Assembly: GCF_003600685.1 (NCBI RefSeq)
Contig: NZ_CP032084.1
Span: forward strand, 5,766,001 to 5,830,000
DNA from: Achromobacter sp. B7
GTDB lineage: Bacteria > Pseudomonadota > Gammaproteobacteria > Burkholderiales > Burkholderiaceae_B
Direction: 5' to 3'
Length of the DNA stretch: 64,000 nt
The position numbers and the translations under genes are program-made. The notes beneath the pieces were generated by a model that had not been told where the DNA came from, ran no database searches, and saw only the letters and a list, made by a program, of their open reading frames with translations. Position 1 is the first letter of the stretch, and each line of letters starts with the position of its first letter. This document shows positions 9,833-21,206 of the stretch, in pieces.

Positions 9833-10396
9833 TCAGGGCTTGGGCGTAGGTGCGGGCGCGGCGCCGCCGGCAGCCGGAGCGGGCGGTGCATCACCACGGA
9901 TCTTGGCGGCGATTTCGGACGCGGCTTGCGCCGACGCAACACCAAAGGCCAACACGCCACGGTTCAGGGGTTCGGCGATGCTCGGGGCGGCGACCAGTTC
10001 CTGATCGATCACCAGCGCCAGGCGGTTGCCGACGTTCTTGGTGCTGACGTCGGTCAGCTTGCGCGCGCCGGCTTCAGAGAAGCGCAGGCCCACGAAGTTC
10101 TGGCCTTGGCGGTCGACCAACGCGGCGGCGTCGGTGAGATCCGCGCGCGTCAGCACGGGCACTTCCTGCATGTAGAGCTTGCCGTCGGGCAGTGCGATTT
10201 CGCGCAGGCCGGGGCCGGGCTGTTGTTGCGCCAGGTAGAAGTCCACCGAGGATGCGGTCGCCGGCACGCTCGACTGCTGGCCGGCTTCGGGCGTGGCCGC
10301 GGCGCCGGACGGTTTCGTCGGGGCGGTCTTGCAACCCGCCAGCGCCAACGTCACGACAACCAGGGCGGGCGCCAATTTGCGTAGGGTCAGTTGCAT
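9833..10396 (-). CDS. Lipoprotein with SecD P1-head-like domain
   Basis: A 187-residue protein with a lipoprotein signal peptide. A hydrophobic run (residues 9-20) ends in the lipobox LAGC, giving Cys22. The mature part has an Ala/Pro-rich linker, then a segment VGLRFSEAGARKL...NRLALVIDQELVAAPSI, which matches the periplasmic P1 head subdomain of SecD. The C-terminus is Pro/Ala-rich. It is probably an envelope lipoprotein, but its role is not established. SecDF itself is not encoded nearby. It is divergent from thiC. Confidence 0.8.
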   Translation of the reverse strand: MQLTLRKLAPALVVVTLALAGCKTAPTKPSGAAATPEAGQQSSVPATASSVDFYLAQQQPGPGLREIALPDGKLYMQEVPVLTRADLTDAAALVDRQGQNFVGLRFSEAGARKLTDVSTKNVGNRLALVIDQELVAAPSIAEPLNRGVLAFGVASAQAASEIAAKIRGDAPPAPAAGGAAPAPTPKP

Positions 10397-10623
10397 GCTC
10401 GATTCCTTCTTTTAAGTTAGCTATGCCCGGCGAGTCGATGGCAGGCCGGGCGTTGGTTGGAAAAAAGTGTACCGAACCTAAATGACGGTGTCGCCCCAGA
10501 CTGAATCCAAATGTAAAGCAGTAATACCAGCTCTCGGAAGCAAGCGTTCTTTGAATGATTTCATGCGCACAAATCATCATATGCGCCGGGCCGCGTTGGC
10601 GCGATCTATACTTCGCTTTCGCG
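10397..10623. other. Intergenic, likely thiC promoter region
   Basis: This spacer separates the lipoprotein gene from the thiC riboswitch. TATACT at 10607-10612 is a reasonable -10 box just before the riboswitch. No good -35 hexamer stands 17 bp upstream, so the promoter call is tentative. No coding frame here looks real. Confidence 0.4.
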
Positions 10624-12701
<2,078 letters not shown>

Positions 12702-12706
12702 ACGCT

Positions 12707-12736
12707 GACTGCGGCGCGGACTGCGGCGCGGACTGC
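12707..12736. repeat. Short tandem repeat GACTGCGGCGCG
   Basis: Two and a half perfect copies of a 12-bp unit lie just after the thiC stop codon, in the spacer before the convergent FAD oxidase gene. No hairpin with a T-run follows. It has no obvious role. Confidence 0.7.
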
Positions 12737-12800
12737 TACCTGATGTGGGAGCAGGCCGCGCGCGCGAAAGCCGCCGGGATCAATGCAATGGCAGTTTGCC

Positions 12801-14213
12801 TTACAGCAATTTGCCCGGGTTCATGATCCCGGCCGGGTCCATGACTTTTTTGATCTCGCGCATCAGGCGCAGCTCGACCGGGTCCTTGCTGTGCAGGAAG
12901 TGGTCGCGCTTGAGTTGGCCGATGCCGTGTTCGGCCGAGATGCTGCCGCCGTAGCGGTTGACCTCGTCCAGCACCGCGTCGGTAATCGCGGCGCCATTCA
13001 CGGCCACCCAGTCACGCGCCGCGCCGGCGGGGCGGGACAGGTTGTAGTGCAGGTTGCCGTCGCCGAAGTGGCCGAAGATGAACGGGCGAATATCCGGGAA
13101 CAGCGCACGCACGCGGGCCTCGGCGGACACCATGAATTCGGGAATGCGTTCGATGGGCAGCGACACGTCGTGCTTCAAGTGCGGGCCATCGGCACGCTGC
13201 GCTTCGGAGATTTCTTCGCGCAGCTTCCACAGGGTCTGCAATTGCGCCATCGATGCCGACACGGCGGCATCCAGGCACAAGCCGCGTTCCAGCGCCGTGC
13301 CGATCACGTTTTCCAGCAAGGCCGTCAGCCCGGCTTCGTCGGCGGTGTCGGCAAGCTCGATCAGCACGTAGGCCGGGTAGCGCTGATCAAACGGTTCTTG
13401 CACGCCTTCGGCATGCGTCAGCACCAGGTCCAGGCAGTCGCCAGAGAAATATTCGAACGCCTGCAAGCGCGCGCCGCACTGCTCGAACAGAATCTCGAAC
13501 AGTTGCAGCGCCTGCGCGGGCGACTCGACCGCCGTCAGCACCACGGAACGCACGTCGGTACGGGGGAACAGCCGCAACGCCACCGCCGTGATCACGCCCA
13601 GCGTGCCTTCGGACCCGATCAGCAGCTGCTTCAGGTCGTAGCCCGTGTTGTCCTTGCGCAGTGTGCGCAGGCCATTGAAGATTTCGCCGGTGGGCAGCAC
13701 GGCTTCCAGGCCCAGCACCAGCTCGCGCGCCATGCCGTAGCGCACCACGTTCACGCCACCGGCATTGGTGGCGACGTTGCCGCCGATCTGGCTGGAATCT
13801 TCCGCCGCCAGGCTTAGCGGCAACAGGCGGCCGGCGTCTTGCGCGGCGCGGCGCAGGTTGCCCAGGATGGCGCCCGCCTCGGCCACGAGGGTGTTTGCGA
13901 CGGTGTCGATGGAACGCACGGCGTTCATGCGCTCCAGGCTTAACACGACGTTCCTGGCGCTGCCGTCAGGCGTGGCGCCCCCGCACAGGCCGGTGTTGCC
14001 GCCACGCGGCACAACCGGCACGCCTTCCTGCTGGCACAGGGCCAGGCAGGCGGCCACTTCGGCCGTGTTGCGCGGGCGCACGACGGCTTGGGCGTGGCCG
14101 TTGTACAGGCCGCGCCAATCGGACAACCAGGGCGCGATGTCCGCTTCGGCAGTGAACACGGTGTCGGGGCCCAGGGCTTGGACCAGGCGTTGCGGAAAGT
14201 CGGATGCGGTCAT
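12801..14213 (-). CDS. FAD-binding oxidoreductase, D-2-hydroxyacid dehydrogenase type
   Basis: A 470-residue VAO-fold flavoprotein of the GlcD/D-2-hydroxyglutarate dehydrogenase group. The PCMH FAD-binding domain (about residues 40-215) has PRGGNTGLCGGATP and the SSQIGGNVATNAGG stretch. The C-terminal oxidase domain has FGHFGDGNLHYN, which supplies metal- or substrate-binding histidines, EHGIGQLK and the terminal MNPGKLL. It should oxidise a D-2-hydroxyacid, passing electrons to a flavoprotein or quinone. The exact substrate (D-lactate, D-2-hydroxyglutarate or another) is not readable. Its start overlaps the stop of the GntR regulator gene by 4 bases, so the two form an operon. Confidence 0.9.
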   Translation of the reverse strand: MTASDFPQRLVQALGPDTVFTAEADIAPWLSDWRGLYNGHAQAVVRPRNTAEVAACLALCQQEGVPVVPRGGNTGLCGGATPDGSARNVVLSLERMNAVRSIDTVANTLVAEAGAILGNLRRAAQDAGRLLPLSLAAEDSSQIGGNVATNAGGVNVVRYGMARELVLGLEAVLPTGEIFNGLRTLRKDNTGYDLKQLLIGSEGTLGVITAVALRLFPRTDVRSVVLTAVESPAQALQLFEILFEQCGARLQAFEYFSGDCLDLVLTHAEGVQEPFDQRYPAYVLIELADTADEAGLTALLENVIGTALERGLCLDAAVSASMAQLQTLWKLREEISEAQRADGPHLKHDVSLPIERIPEFMVSAEARVRALFPDIRPFIFGHFGDGNLHYNLSRPAGAARDWVAVNGAAITDAVLDEVNRYGGSISAEHGIGQLKRDHFLHSKDPVELRLMREIKKVMDPAGIMNPGKLL

Positions 14214-14929
14214 GATGTCGGCGTGGCTGCGGGAAAAAGTTGATCGAGTTGCAGGCGGGTGGCCGCCTGCTGCAAATGACGGACGGCGGCTTGCCGGGCA
14301 CGGTCGGGGTTGCGCGCGCGGATAGCTTCGAATACGGCGACGTGTTCCTGGTGCACGGCAGCGGTCAAACCGTCGTGCAAGCGGCTGTTGGACCGCGCGG
14401 TGCTGACGGCCAGGCGCAGCTGTCGGTTCAGGTACTGCAACAGGTCTTGATAGCTGCGGTTGTGCGTGGCGGCGGCAATGGCAACGTGAAAAGAGATGTC
14501 GTGTTCAACGCCCTGCTCGGGGTGCTCAAGATGCGCTTCAAGCGAGGCCAGCGCCTGGGCCATGGCGGTCAGGTCGGCGGCGTTGCGCCGCATGGCGGCC
14601 AGCGCTGCCGCGCCCCCTTCCAGTTCCATGCGCAATTCATAGACGTTGGCCAACTGCTCGCGGTTGACCGCGATGCCGCTGGATACCTGAAACCCCTGCC
14701 CGCCGGTGCGCGACACCACGGTGCTGCCCGACCCTTGGCGGCTTTGAATCAGGCCCTGAGCGCGCAGCCGTTCGGTGACTTCGCGGATGACGGCGGCACT
14801 GACGCCGTATTGGTCCGCCAGCACGCGGCCGGGCGGCAGCTTGGCGCCAACCGGATGCACGCCGTCGGCGATATCCGTGGCGATCTGCTGGGCGACTTGT
14901 TCAGTCAGGGTGAGGCTTTTGGTGAGCAT
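14210..14929 (-). CDS. GntR-family regulator, FadR/FCD subfamily
   Basis: A 239-residue regulator with an N-terminal winged HTH (GAKLPPGRVLADQYGVSAAVIREV, about residues 27-52) and an all-helical FCD ligand domain that includes DISFHVAIAAATHN, with likely metal-ligand His and Asp residues. LldR/PdhR-type FCD regulators commonly sense hydroxy- or keto-acids, which fits its overlap with the D-2-hydroxyacid dehydrogenase gene downstream. It probably represses this two-gene operon. The start codon lies immediately downstream of a perfect -10 box, so the mRNA may be leaderless. Confidence 0.92.
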   Translation of the reverse strand: MLTKSLTLTEQVAQQIATDIADGVHPVGAKLPPGRVLADQYGVSAAVIREVTERLRAQGLIQSRQGSGSTVVSRTGGQGFQVSSGIAVNREQLANVYELRMELEGGAAALAAMRRNAADLTAMAQALASLEAHLEHPEQGVEHDISFHVAIAAATHNRSYQDLLQYLNRQLRLAVSTARSNSRLHDGLTAAVHQEHVAVFEAIRARNPDRARQAAVRHLQQAATRLQLDQLFPAATPTS

Positions 14930-14935
14930 CGGCGG

Positions 14936-14967
14936 ATTATAGACAACTTTTCAGGTTATCTGATAAC
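14936..14967 (-). promoter_or_regulatory. -10 box and palindromic operator of the GntR operon
   Basis: On the minus strand TATAAT occupies 14941-14936, only 7 bases from the ATG at 14929. Upstream, GTTATC-T-GATAAC (14955-14967) is a 13-bp perfect palindrome covering the -35 zone, flanked by near-repeats AACTTTTCAG and AACTTTCAG. No good -35 hexamer is seen, so the promoter may need activation, or the palindrome may be the autorepression site. Confidence 0.55.
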
Positions 14968-15046
14968 TTTCAGTCCAGGAATGGATAGGGGCGCGCGATG
15001 TCGGTACTGCCGGTACTGGCCGGCGCCGCTGCGGCTCTTACCTCTC

Positions 15047-16246
15047 TCAGGCCGCCGCCGTCGCGCTGTCGCCGCCGGCCACAGTGGCTTCGTCCACCCG
15101 GGCCGCCCCGCCGTCGACTTCGCAGCAGCGGCCACCCCTGGCCTTGGCGCGGTACAGCGCGGCATCGGCCGAATCCAGCGCCGCCTGCGGGTTGCGGTTG
15201 CCGGCCGAGATGATCGAGATGCCGATCGACATCCCCACAATCACCCGCGTACCGTCCGCCAACGCGATGGGCTGCAAGGCGTCCAGCAGCAAATGCTCGC
15301 CCAGCCGCAGCGCCGCCGTGGCGTCGATGCCGGTGACCAGCACGATGAATTCATCCCCGCCGATGCGAGCCGCCACGTCGTCCACCCGCAGCATGGCTCG
15401 CATGCGCCGGGCGATCGTGGTCAACACCAGGTCACCCGCCGCATGCCCGTAGGTGTCGTTGATGCGCTTGAAATCATCCATGTCCATATAGAGCAGCGCC
15501 GCGTCGCTGTCGTGCCCGCGCGCACTGGCGCAAACGCGCTCCAGGGCCACTTGCAGGCCGGTGCGGTTGGCCAGCCCGGTCAGCGCGTCTTCATTGGCGC
15601 GGCGTTCGCTGGCGCGTTCGGCCAGCATGGTGGAGACCAGGATACGGTTGAGCCGATGTGACGCGATGGTCATGCTGACCAGGTAGAACGGAATCTGGAT
15701 AAAGACGATGGCCGTAACGATTTCGCCCGTAAACAAGGCGCCCAGGCACATGGGGCCCAGGCTCAGGAAGATCATGGCGGCCACCAGCCGAGGCGCGCCA
15801 TAGTTGCGAAAGCAGATGCCGCCCGCCATCGCGCCGCAGGATATGCCCGCCAGCGTTGCGGCCAGCCAGTCGCCATTGATGAAGGTGATGAAGACGCCGT
15901 ACCCCACGCTGAACGCCCACAGCAGCGCCAACAGAATGTAGAGGTCGGTATGGGTGTTGCCGCCCTTGGGCGCGGCGCGCAAGGCCGCGCGCAGGATCGT
16001 GACGCGCACGATGGCCAGCACCACTTCCAGCAGCAGCCAGGATATGTATAGCGGTTCGGGCCGCCGCCAGGTCACCACGCCCGAAATCATCAAGGTGTTG
16101 ATGACGCCGCCGGCAAAGATGGGCAGCGTGCCGAACAGGCTGGCGATCAGCGCGGCACGGATGTCCGCGGGCGTATCCGGCCCGGAATGGGTAAGCCAGC
16201 GCGTCAGGCGCCACTTGGGCAAGCTGAACTTCAGTCCTGTTTCCAC
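15047..16246 (-). CDS. Membrane-bound diguanylate cyclase (GGDEF)
   Basis: A 399-residue protein. The N-terminal 200 residues contain about five or six hydrophobic segments, an integral membrane sensor of unnamed type. The C-terminal GGDEF domain (about 215-375) has the intact active-site motif RIGGDEFIVL. The RxxD inhibitory site is at the proper spacing (RVDD five residues upstream), so feedback inhibition by c-di-GMP is likely. It should make c-di-GMP from two GTP at the inner membrane. It is a single gene without an obvious operon partner. Confidence 0.9.
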   Translation of the reverse strand: METGLKFSLPKWRLTRWLTHSGPDTPADIRAALIASLFGTLPIFAGGVINTLMISGVVTWRRPEPLYISWLLLEVVLAIVRVTILRAALRAAPKGGNTHTDLYILLALLWAFSVGYGVFITFINGDWLAATLAGISCGAMAGGICFRNYGAPRLVAAMIFLSLGPMCLGALFTGEIVTAIVFIQIPFYLVSMTIASHRLNRILVSTMLAERASERRANEDALTGLANRTGLQVALERVCASARGHDSDAALLYMDMDDFKRINDTYGHAAGDLVLTTIARRMRAMLRVDDVAARIGGDEFIVLVTGIDATAALRLGEHLLLDALQPIALADGTRVIVGMSIGISIISAGNRNPQAALDSADAALYRAKARGGRCCEVDGGAARVDEATVAGGDSATAAA

Positions 16247-16384
16247 GCCGTCACGTCCACATTGCCGCCTTTGATTTCGGTAGGCTGGCTGGCGTTATAG
16301 CAGGTATTTCAGGCCTTTAATATTGTCCGCAAGGGCAATAAGGGCACGCCGGACCCTGCAATTCGCGTTGCGAAAAAGCCCGTT

Positions 16385-17140
16385 TCAGCGCCCCCGATGG
16401 CCGCAAACGGCGCATTCCGGGTCCCGCTGTACGTTGACGCTGCGCCATTGCATGGTGCGCACATCCAGCCAAAGCAGCCGGCCCGACAGGCTTTCGCCTA
16501 CGCCGGACAGCAGCTTCAGGGCTTCGGCCGCCTGCATGCTGCCGATGATGCCCACCACCGGGGCAAACACGCCCATGGTGGCGCAGTTGGCTTCCTCGAC
16601 GTCGTCGGCTTCCGGGAACAGGCAGTGGTAGCACGGCGCGTTGTCGTCGCGCAGGTCGTACACGCTGACCTGCCCGTCAAAGCGGATGGCGGCGCCCGAC
16701 ACCAGCGGCTTGCGATGCTGCACGCAGGCGCGGTTGATGGCGTGGCGGGTGGTGAAGTTGTCGGTGCAGTCCAGCACCAGGTCCGCCGCGGCAACGGCAT
16801 CGGACAGCGCATCGCCTTGCAAGCGTTCCACGCGGGCATGGACTCGCGCCTGCGGGTTGAAGGCGGCCAGCATGTCACGCCCCGACTCGGCCTTGTGACG
16901 GCCGACGCTGGAGGTGGTGTGGAGAATCTGGCGTTGCAGATTGCTGAGCTCGACAGTGTCGTCGTCAGCAAGGGTGATGTCGCCTACACCGGCAGTTGCC
17001 AGGTAGAGCGCGGCGGGTGAACCGAGTCCACCCGCCCCTACGATGAGCACACGCGCCGCCAGCAGTTTTTCCTGCCCTTCGATACCCAGCTCGTCGAGCA
17101 GGATGTGGCGGGCGTAGCGCAGCAGTTGCTCGTCGTTCAT
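16385..17140 (-). CDS. moeB: Adenylyltransferase MoeB/ThiF family
   Basis: A 251-residue E1-like enzyme that adenylates the C-terminal glycine of a small sulphur-carrier protein (MoaD or ThiS). The nucleotide-binding loop LIVGAGGLGSPAALYLA, the segment ELSNLQRQILH and the catalytic-loop DCTDNFTTRHAIN are clear. Two Cys pairs, CYHC and CAVC, form the zinc site. Its start overlaps the ctpA stop as ATGA, so it is the last gene of the gpmA-envC-ctpA-moeB run. MoeB and ThiF cannot be firmly separated by sequence alone; MoeB is the usual name in this operon. Confidence 0.88.
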   Translation of the reverse strand: MNDEQLLRYARHILLDELGIEGQEKLLAARVLIVGAGGLGSPAALYLATAGVGDITLADDDTVELSNLQRQILHTTSSVGRHKAESGRDMLAAFNPQARVHARVERLQGDALSDAVAAADLVLDCTDNFTTRHAINRACVQHRKPLVSGAAIRFDGQVSVYDLRDDNAPCYHCLFPEADDVEEANCATMGVFAPVVGIIGSMQAAEALKLLSGVGESLSGRLLWLDVRTMQWRSVNVQRDPECAVCGHRGR

Positions 17141-18582
17141 TTGTCCTTGCTGGGCTCGACTCCGGTCGGCGTGATCTTCATGCGCGTGGGAGTGCCGCCA
17201 CCGGCCTTGGCATCCGCCTTGGCCTGGGCGCGCGCCGAACCCTTCTGTACCGGCTTGCCGGCCAGCACATTCAGCGCTTGTTGCAGTTGGAAGTCGTCCT
17301 TGCCGCCAAATTCGAACACCTTGGTCGGCACGTCCACGTTGTCTTGCGCCGAGTTGGACTTCACCTCGTTGGCGGTCTCGGGGTTGGACAGGTGGCGTTG
17401 CAGGTCGGCTTCGCGCGGCAGGCGGAACAGGTCGCCGTCGGCCGTGTCGGCAACAACGAAGTCCGGTTCGATACCCGTGGCCTGGATCGAACGACCGCTG
17501 GGCGTGAAGTAGCGCGAGGTCGTCAACTTGACGGCGGTGGATTCGGACAGCGGCAGGATCACCTGCACCGAGCCCTTGCCGAACGTGCGGTTGCCCAGCA
17601 CCTTGGCGCGCTTGTGATCTTGCAGCGCACCGGCCACGATTTCGGAAGCCGAAGCCGAACCGACGTTGACCAGCACCACCATCGGAACCGTCTTGGTCCA
17701 GGCCGGCAAGCCGGACAGGTAGTTGCTTTCACCACGAGCGTATTCCGACGGCGTGGCCAGATACTTGTGGCGGGCGTCAGGCGTACGGCCATCGGTGGAC
17801 ACCACCAGGGCATCCGGCGGCAGGAACGCGCCCGACACGCCGATAGCGCTGGTCAGCAAGCCGCCCGGATCGTTGCGCAGGTCCAGCACCAGGCCCTTGG
17901 GCGCTTCTTTCGCGCCCAGGTCCTTCAGTTGCTTGGCCAGGTCGGAGCCGGTCTTTTCCTGGAATTGGGCAACGCGGACGTAGCCGATGCCGTTATCCAG
18001 CATCTTGCTGCGCACGCTGCGAACCTTGATGACGTCGCGAACGATCTTCAGCACGATGGGCTGAGGACGGTCGGCGCGCATGATGGTCAGCGTGATGGGC
18101 GACTTGGGCGCGCCACGCATGAGCTTGACCGCATCGTTCAGGGTCATGCCCTTGGTGGGCGTGTCATCGATCTTGATGATGAGGTCACCGGCCATGACGC
18201 CGGCGCGCGCGGCGGGCGTATCTTCGATGGGCGAGATGACCTTGACGAAGCCGTCTTCCGCGCCAACTTCGATACCCAGGCCGCCGAACTCGCCTTGGGT
18301 CGCCGTCTGCATTTCACGGAACGCGTCGGCATCCAGATAGGCCGAATGCGGGTCAAGGTTCGAGACCATGCCCGAGATCGCGTTGTCGATCAGGGTCTTG
18401 TCGTCGACCGCTTCGACATAGTTGTTCTTGATGGCCGCGAAAACATTGCTCAGTTGCCTGAGCTCGTCCAAGGGCAAAGGGCTGCCGCGCTGGGCGACTG
18501 CCGTCACCCCTACGCTAAGCAATACGCCAGCCACCGCACCGATGGCAATCAGACCGAAACCGCGAAACTTGCGAGTGCCCAT
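17137..18582 (-). CDS. ctpA: C-terminal processing peptidase, S41 family
   Basis: A 481-residue periplasmic serine protease. It has an N-terminal signal/anchor (residues 8-30), a PDZ domain (about 95-180, with EDTPAARAGVMAGDLIIKID), and the S41 catalytic core. By comparison with Prc, Ser311 (in GSASASEI) and Lys336 (in TFGKGSVQ) form the Ser-Lys dyad, 25 residues apart as expected. The ATG at 18582 is preferred because GGGAAG lies 5 nt upstream. It is probably involved in trimming cell-wall-associated proteins together with the EnvC-like activator upstream. Confidence 0.93.
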   Translation of the reverse strand: MGTRKFRGFGLIAIGAVAGVLLSVGVTAVAQRGSPLPLDELRQLSNVFAAIKNNYVEAVDDKTLIDNAISGMVSNLDPHSAYLDADAFREMQTATQGEFGGLGIEVGAEDGFVKVISPIEDTPAARAGVMAGDLIIKIDDTPTKGMTLNDAVKLMRGAPKSPITLTIMRADRPQPIVLKIVRDVIKVRSVRSKMLDNGIGYVRVAQFQEKTGSDLAKQLKDLGAKEAPKGLVLDLRNDPGGLLTSAIGVSGAFLPPDALVVSTDGRTPDARHKYLATPSEYARGESNYLSGLPAWTKTVPMVVLVNVGSASASEIVAGALQDHKRAKVLGNRTFGKGSVQVILPLSESTAVKLTTSRYFTPSGRSIQATGIEPDFVVADTADGDLFRLPREADLQRHLSNPETANEVKSNSAQDNVDVPTKVFEFGGKDDFQLQQALNVLAGKPVQKGSARAQAKADAKAGGGTPTRMKITPTGVEPSKDK

Positions 18583-18651
18583 GCACACTTCCCGAATTTT
18601 GTTTTCGCCGATGGGGGTTTGGTAATTTACCAACGACTTGTACCTACCAAC

Positions 18652-20262
18652 CTATTGGGCCAGCCACTGGGCCGGGTCCACAGGAGCGCCACGATGGCGA
18701 ATTTCAAAGTATAGGCCGGATTCCACTTGGCCGCCGGTTGCCCCTACCGTAGCAATAGTATCGCCACCTGTCACCGAATCCCCCACCCGTTTGAGCAGAC
18801 TTTGGTTGTAAGCATAGACCGTCAGGTATTGTTGCCCGTGATCCACGATGATGAGGTTGCCAAAACCACGCAGCCATTCGGCGTAGACCACCGTGCCGGG
18901 GGCCACGACTTTGACGGGCGTGCCCTCGGGCGCGCGCAGCACCACGCCGCGCCAGACGCCGCCGTCGGGGCGGTCGACCCCGAAGCGGCCCTGCACCTGG
19001 CCGCGCACCGGCATGGCCAGGCCATGCTTCAGGCCGTTGCCGCCGCCCACGGGCGGGGCAGCACGGGTCTGCTGCGCCGATGCGCTGCGGGTTGGAGTGG
19101 TCTCGGCCTCGGCGGGTTCCGCCTTTTTTGGAGGATCTTCCGATTTGGCGGGCGCCTGGGTCGGCGCTTGGGTCGGCGCCTGGGCCGGATCGGTCAGGCG
19201 CGTGTGTTTTTGTTCAGCAGGACGTAATCCGGCGGCATCCGGATCGGCGACGGCGACCGGGCCACGGCTTTGGCGCGACGCCGCTTCGACCTGCTCGCGC
19301 GCCTGGGCGGCGTCGCGGGCATCGCGGCTATCGCGATCGCGGCGGGCGGCGATTTCGGCAGCCCGCTTGCTATCGGCCTCGGCCTTCTTGCGGGCCTCGT
19401 CGGCGCGGCGCTCGGCTTCGGCGCGTTTGCGGGATTCTTCAGCGGCGCGGCGCGCCTCTTCAATGCGGCGGGCCTCTTCGGCTTTCTTGCGTGCCTCTTC
19501 GGCCTTGCGAGCTTCTTCGATCTGCTTGGCAATCGCCGCGTCCAGATCGGTGATCAGGCGCGACAGGCGCTGGTCATCACGCCCCAGCTTGTTGGCTTCG
19601 GCGCGCTGGGCGGCGATCTGCCCTTCCAGTTGCGCCAACAGCGTGGCGCGTTCTTTCTGCTGCCCGACCAATGCAGCCTTCTGCTCGGACGTTTCGGCCA
19701 CGACTTTTTCAATCTCGGCACGGCGGGCGTCGGCGCGCGTTTGCAGCGCGGCCAGACGGTCGATGTCGGCCCGCAGTGCCTTGACGGCATTGGCACGTGC
19801 CTGCGACACGTAGTCCAGGTAGCCCAGATTGCGGCCCAGCACCTGGGGATCGTCGCCGGACAGCAGCGCTGTCCAGGGCGATAGCCCGCTGGTGTATTGG
19901 GTGCGAAGCTGATCGGCCAGTTCGGTACGACGCTTGGCCAGCACCGTTTCCTGCACGCCGATCTGCTTCTCGAGGCTGGTCAGGTCCGTCTGCGCCTGGC
20001 GGCCGGCATCGGCCAGTTCGCGCAGGCGCAGATTGATCTTCGAGATGGCCGATTCCGACTGCTTGAGCGCGTCGGCGGCTTCCTTGCGGGCGGCTTCGCG
20101 CCCGTCGATCTCTTTTTGCAGATTCTCGATACGGTCGCGCAGCGCCGCCTGCTGACGCTCGGCGTCAGACTGGCGGCCGGCAAGGTCGTTGGGCGCGGCA
20201 CGAGCCGATAGCGCCCCACCGGTCAACATGACCGCCAACAACAACCCTGCCGTGCGACGCAT
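18652..20262 (-). CDS. envC: EnvC-like murein hydrolase activator
   Basis: A 536-residue protein with a Sec signal peptide (MRRTAGLLLAV...SARA), a long coiled-coil region (about 30-330) very rich in Glu, Ala, Arg and Lys, a proline-rich linker, and a C-terminal LytM/M23 domain (about 430-535). The zinc ligands of active M23 enzymes are missing: the HxG...D position reads VWRGVVL and the HxH position reads VYAYNQ. This is exactly the EnvC pattern, a non-catalytic LytM domain that activates amidases at the septum. The ATG at 20262 has AAGGA upstream and lies 7 nt after gpmA. Confidence 0.9.
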   Translation of the reverse strand: MRRTAGLLLAVMLTGGALSARAAPNDLAGRQSDAERQQAALRDRIENLQKEIDGREAARKEAADALKQSESAISKINLRLRELADAGRQAQTDLTSLEKQIGVQETVLAKRRTELADQLRTQYTSGLSPWTALLSGDDPQVLGRNLGYLDYVSQARANAVKALRADIDRLAALQTRADARRAEIEKVVAETSEQKAALVGQQKERATLLAQLEGQIAAQRAEANKLGRDDQRLSRLITDLDAAIAKQIEEARKAEEARKKAEEARRIEEARRAAEESRKRAEAERRADEARKKAEADSKRAAEIAARRDRDSRDARDAAQAREQVEAASRQSRGPVAVADPDAAGLRPAEQKHTRLTDPAQAPTQAPTQAPAKSEDPPKKAEPAEAETTPTRSASAQQTRAAPPVGGGNGLKHGLAMPVRGQVQGRFGVDRPDGGVWRGVVLRAPEGTPVKVVAPGTVVYAEWLRGFGNLIIVDHGQQYLTVYAYNQSLLKRVGDSVTGGDTIATVGATGGQVESGLYFEIRHRGAPVDPAQWLAQ

Positions 20263-20269
20263 AGAGATA

Positions 20270-21022
20270 TCAGTCCTTCTTAGCCTTGCCTTGAGCGGCA
20301 ACCGCAGCCATGGCCGCCTCGATCTCGGCGGCATCGCCCAGATAATAGTGGCGGATCGGGCGCAGGTCATCATCCAATTCGTAGACCAGCGGCTGGCCAG
20401 TGGGGATGTTCAGGTTGACGATGTCGTCATCGGACACGTTGTCCAGATGCTTGATCAGCGCGCGCAGGCTGTTGCCGTGGGCGGCGATCAGCACGTTGCG
20501 ACCGGCGCGGATGGCCGGGGCGATGGAATCGTTCCAGAACGGCAGCACCCGGTTCACGGTGTCTTTCAGGCACTCGGTGGCGGGCAGCTGATCGGCCGGG
20601 ATCTTGGCGTAGCGGCTGTCAAAACGCGGGTGGCGTTCGTCGTCCAGCGACAACGGTTCCGGGGCGATGGCGTACGCGCGGCGCCAGATCAGGACCTGTT
20701 CGTCGCCGTACTTGGCGGCGGTTTCAGCCTTGTTCAGGCCTTGCAGCGCGCCGTAGTGGCGTTCGTTCAGGCGCCAGTTCACACCCACCGGGGTGTACAT
20801 CGCGTCCATGGCGTCCAGCGCGATCCACAAGGTGCGGATGGCGCGCTTGAGCACCGACGAGTACGCCAGGTCGAACGTGTAGCCTTCTTTCTTGAGCAGT
20901 TCGCCGGCTCGGCGAGCCTGTTCGCGGCCGGTTTCGGTCAGGTCGACGTCGGTCCAGCCGGTGAAGCGGTTTTCCAGATTCCACTGGCTTTCGCCGTGGC
21001 GCATCAGAACAAGTTTATGCAT
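20270..21022 (-). CDS. gpmA: 2,3-bisphosphoglycerate-dependent phosphoglycerate mutase
   Basis: A 250-residue glycolytic enzyme interconverting 3- and 2-phosphoglycerate through a phosphohistidine. The phosphorylated His9 lies in [23 protein letters not shown] and [12 protein letters not shown] (second active-site His near 180) are both present. The length is as in E. coli GpmA. It is first in a run with envC, ctpA and moeB on the minus strand. Confidence 0.97.
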   Translation of the reverse strand: MHKLVLMRHGESQWNLENRFTGWTDVDLTETGREQARRAGELLKKEGYTFDLAYSSVLKRAIRTLWIALDAMDAMYTPVGVNWRLNERHYGALQGLNKAETAAKYGDEQVLIWRRAYAIAPEPLSLDDERHPRFDSRYAKIPADQLPATECLKDTVNRVLPFWNDSIAPAIRAGRNVLIAAHGNSLRALIKHLDNVSDDDIVNLNIPTGQPLVYELDDDLRPIRHYYLGDAAEIEAAMAAVAAQGKAKKD

Positions 21023-21206
21023 GGTTTGGCACGCTTTCCGCGCGGGTTAAAGTTAAAGGATGGTTAAAGAATGCGCTCATTTTATAATTGAGTGATTTTG
21101 CCCTTGATTTTGCCCCGGCGCACTCGTCCAATTCCCTGGCGCGGCGCCCGCGGGTTGGCCGAGGGTTCGCCCATATCCGGCTAGCTGCCGCACTTCAGGA
21201 TGACCC
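21023..21206. promoter_or_regulatory. Divergent spacer gpmA / rhodanese gene with TATAAT
   Basis: A perfect + strand TATAAT lies at 21083-21088, and the same AT-rich patch reads TATAAA on the minus strand. It could serve as the -10 box for either direction. No strong -35 hexamer is seen on either side. Direct repeats GGTTAAAG/AGTTAAAG lie at about 21047-21070. Confidence 0.4.

Noticed and set aside
20263..20373. Longer N-terminus for the EnvC-like protein
   Set aside because: It would overlap gpmA and place the signal peptide internally. The start at 20262 gives a proper signal peptide and SD.
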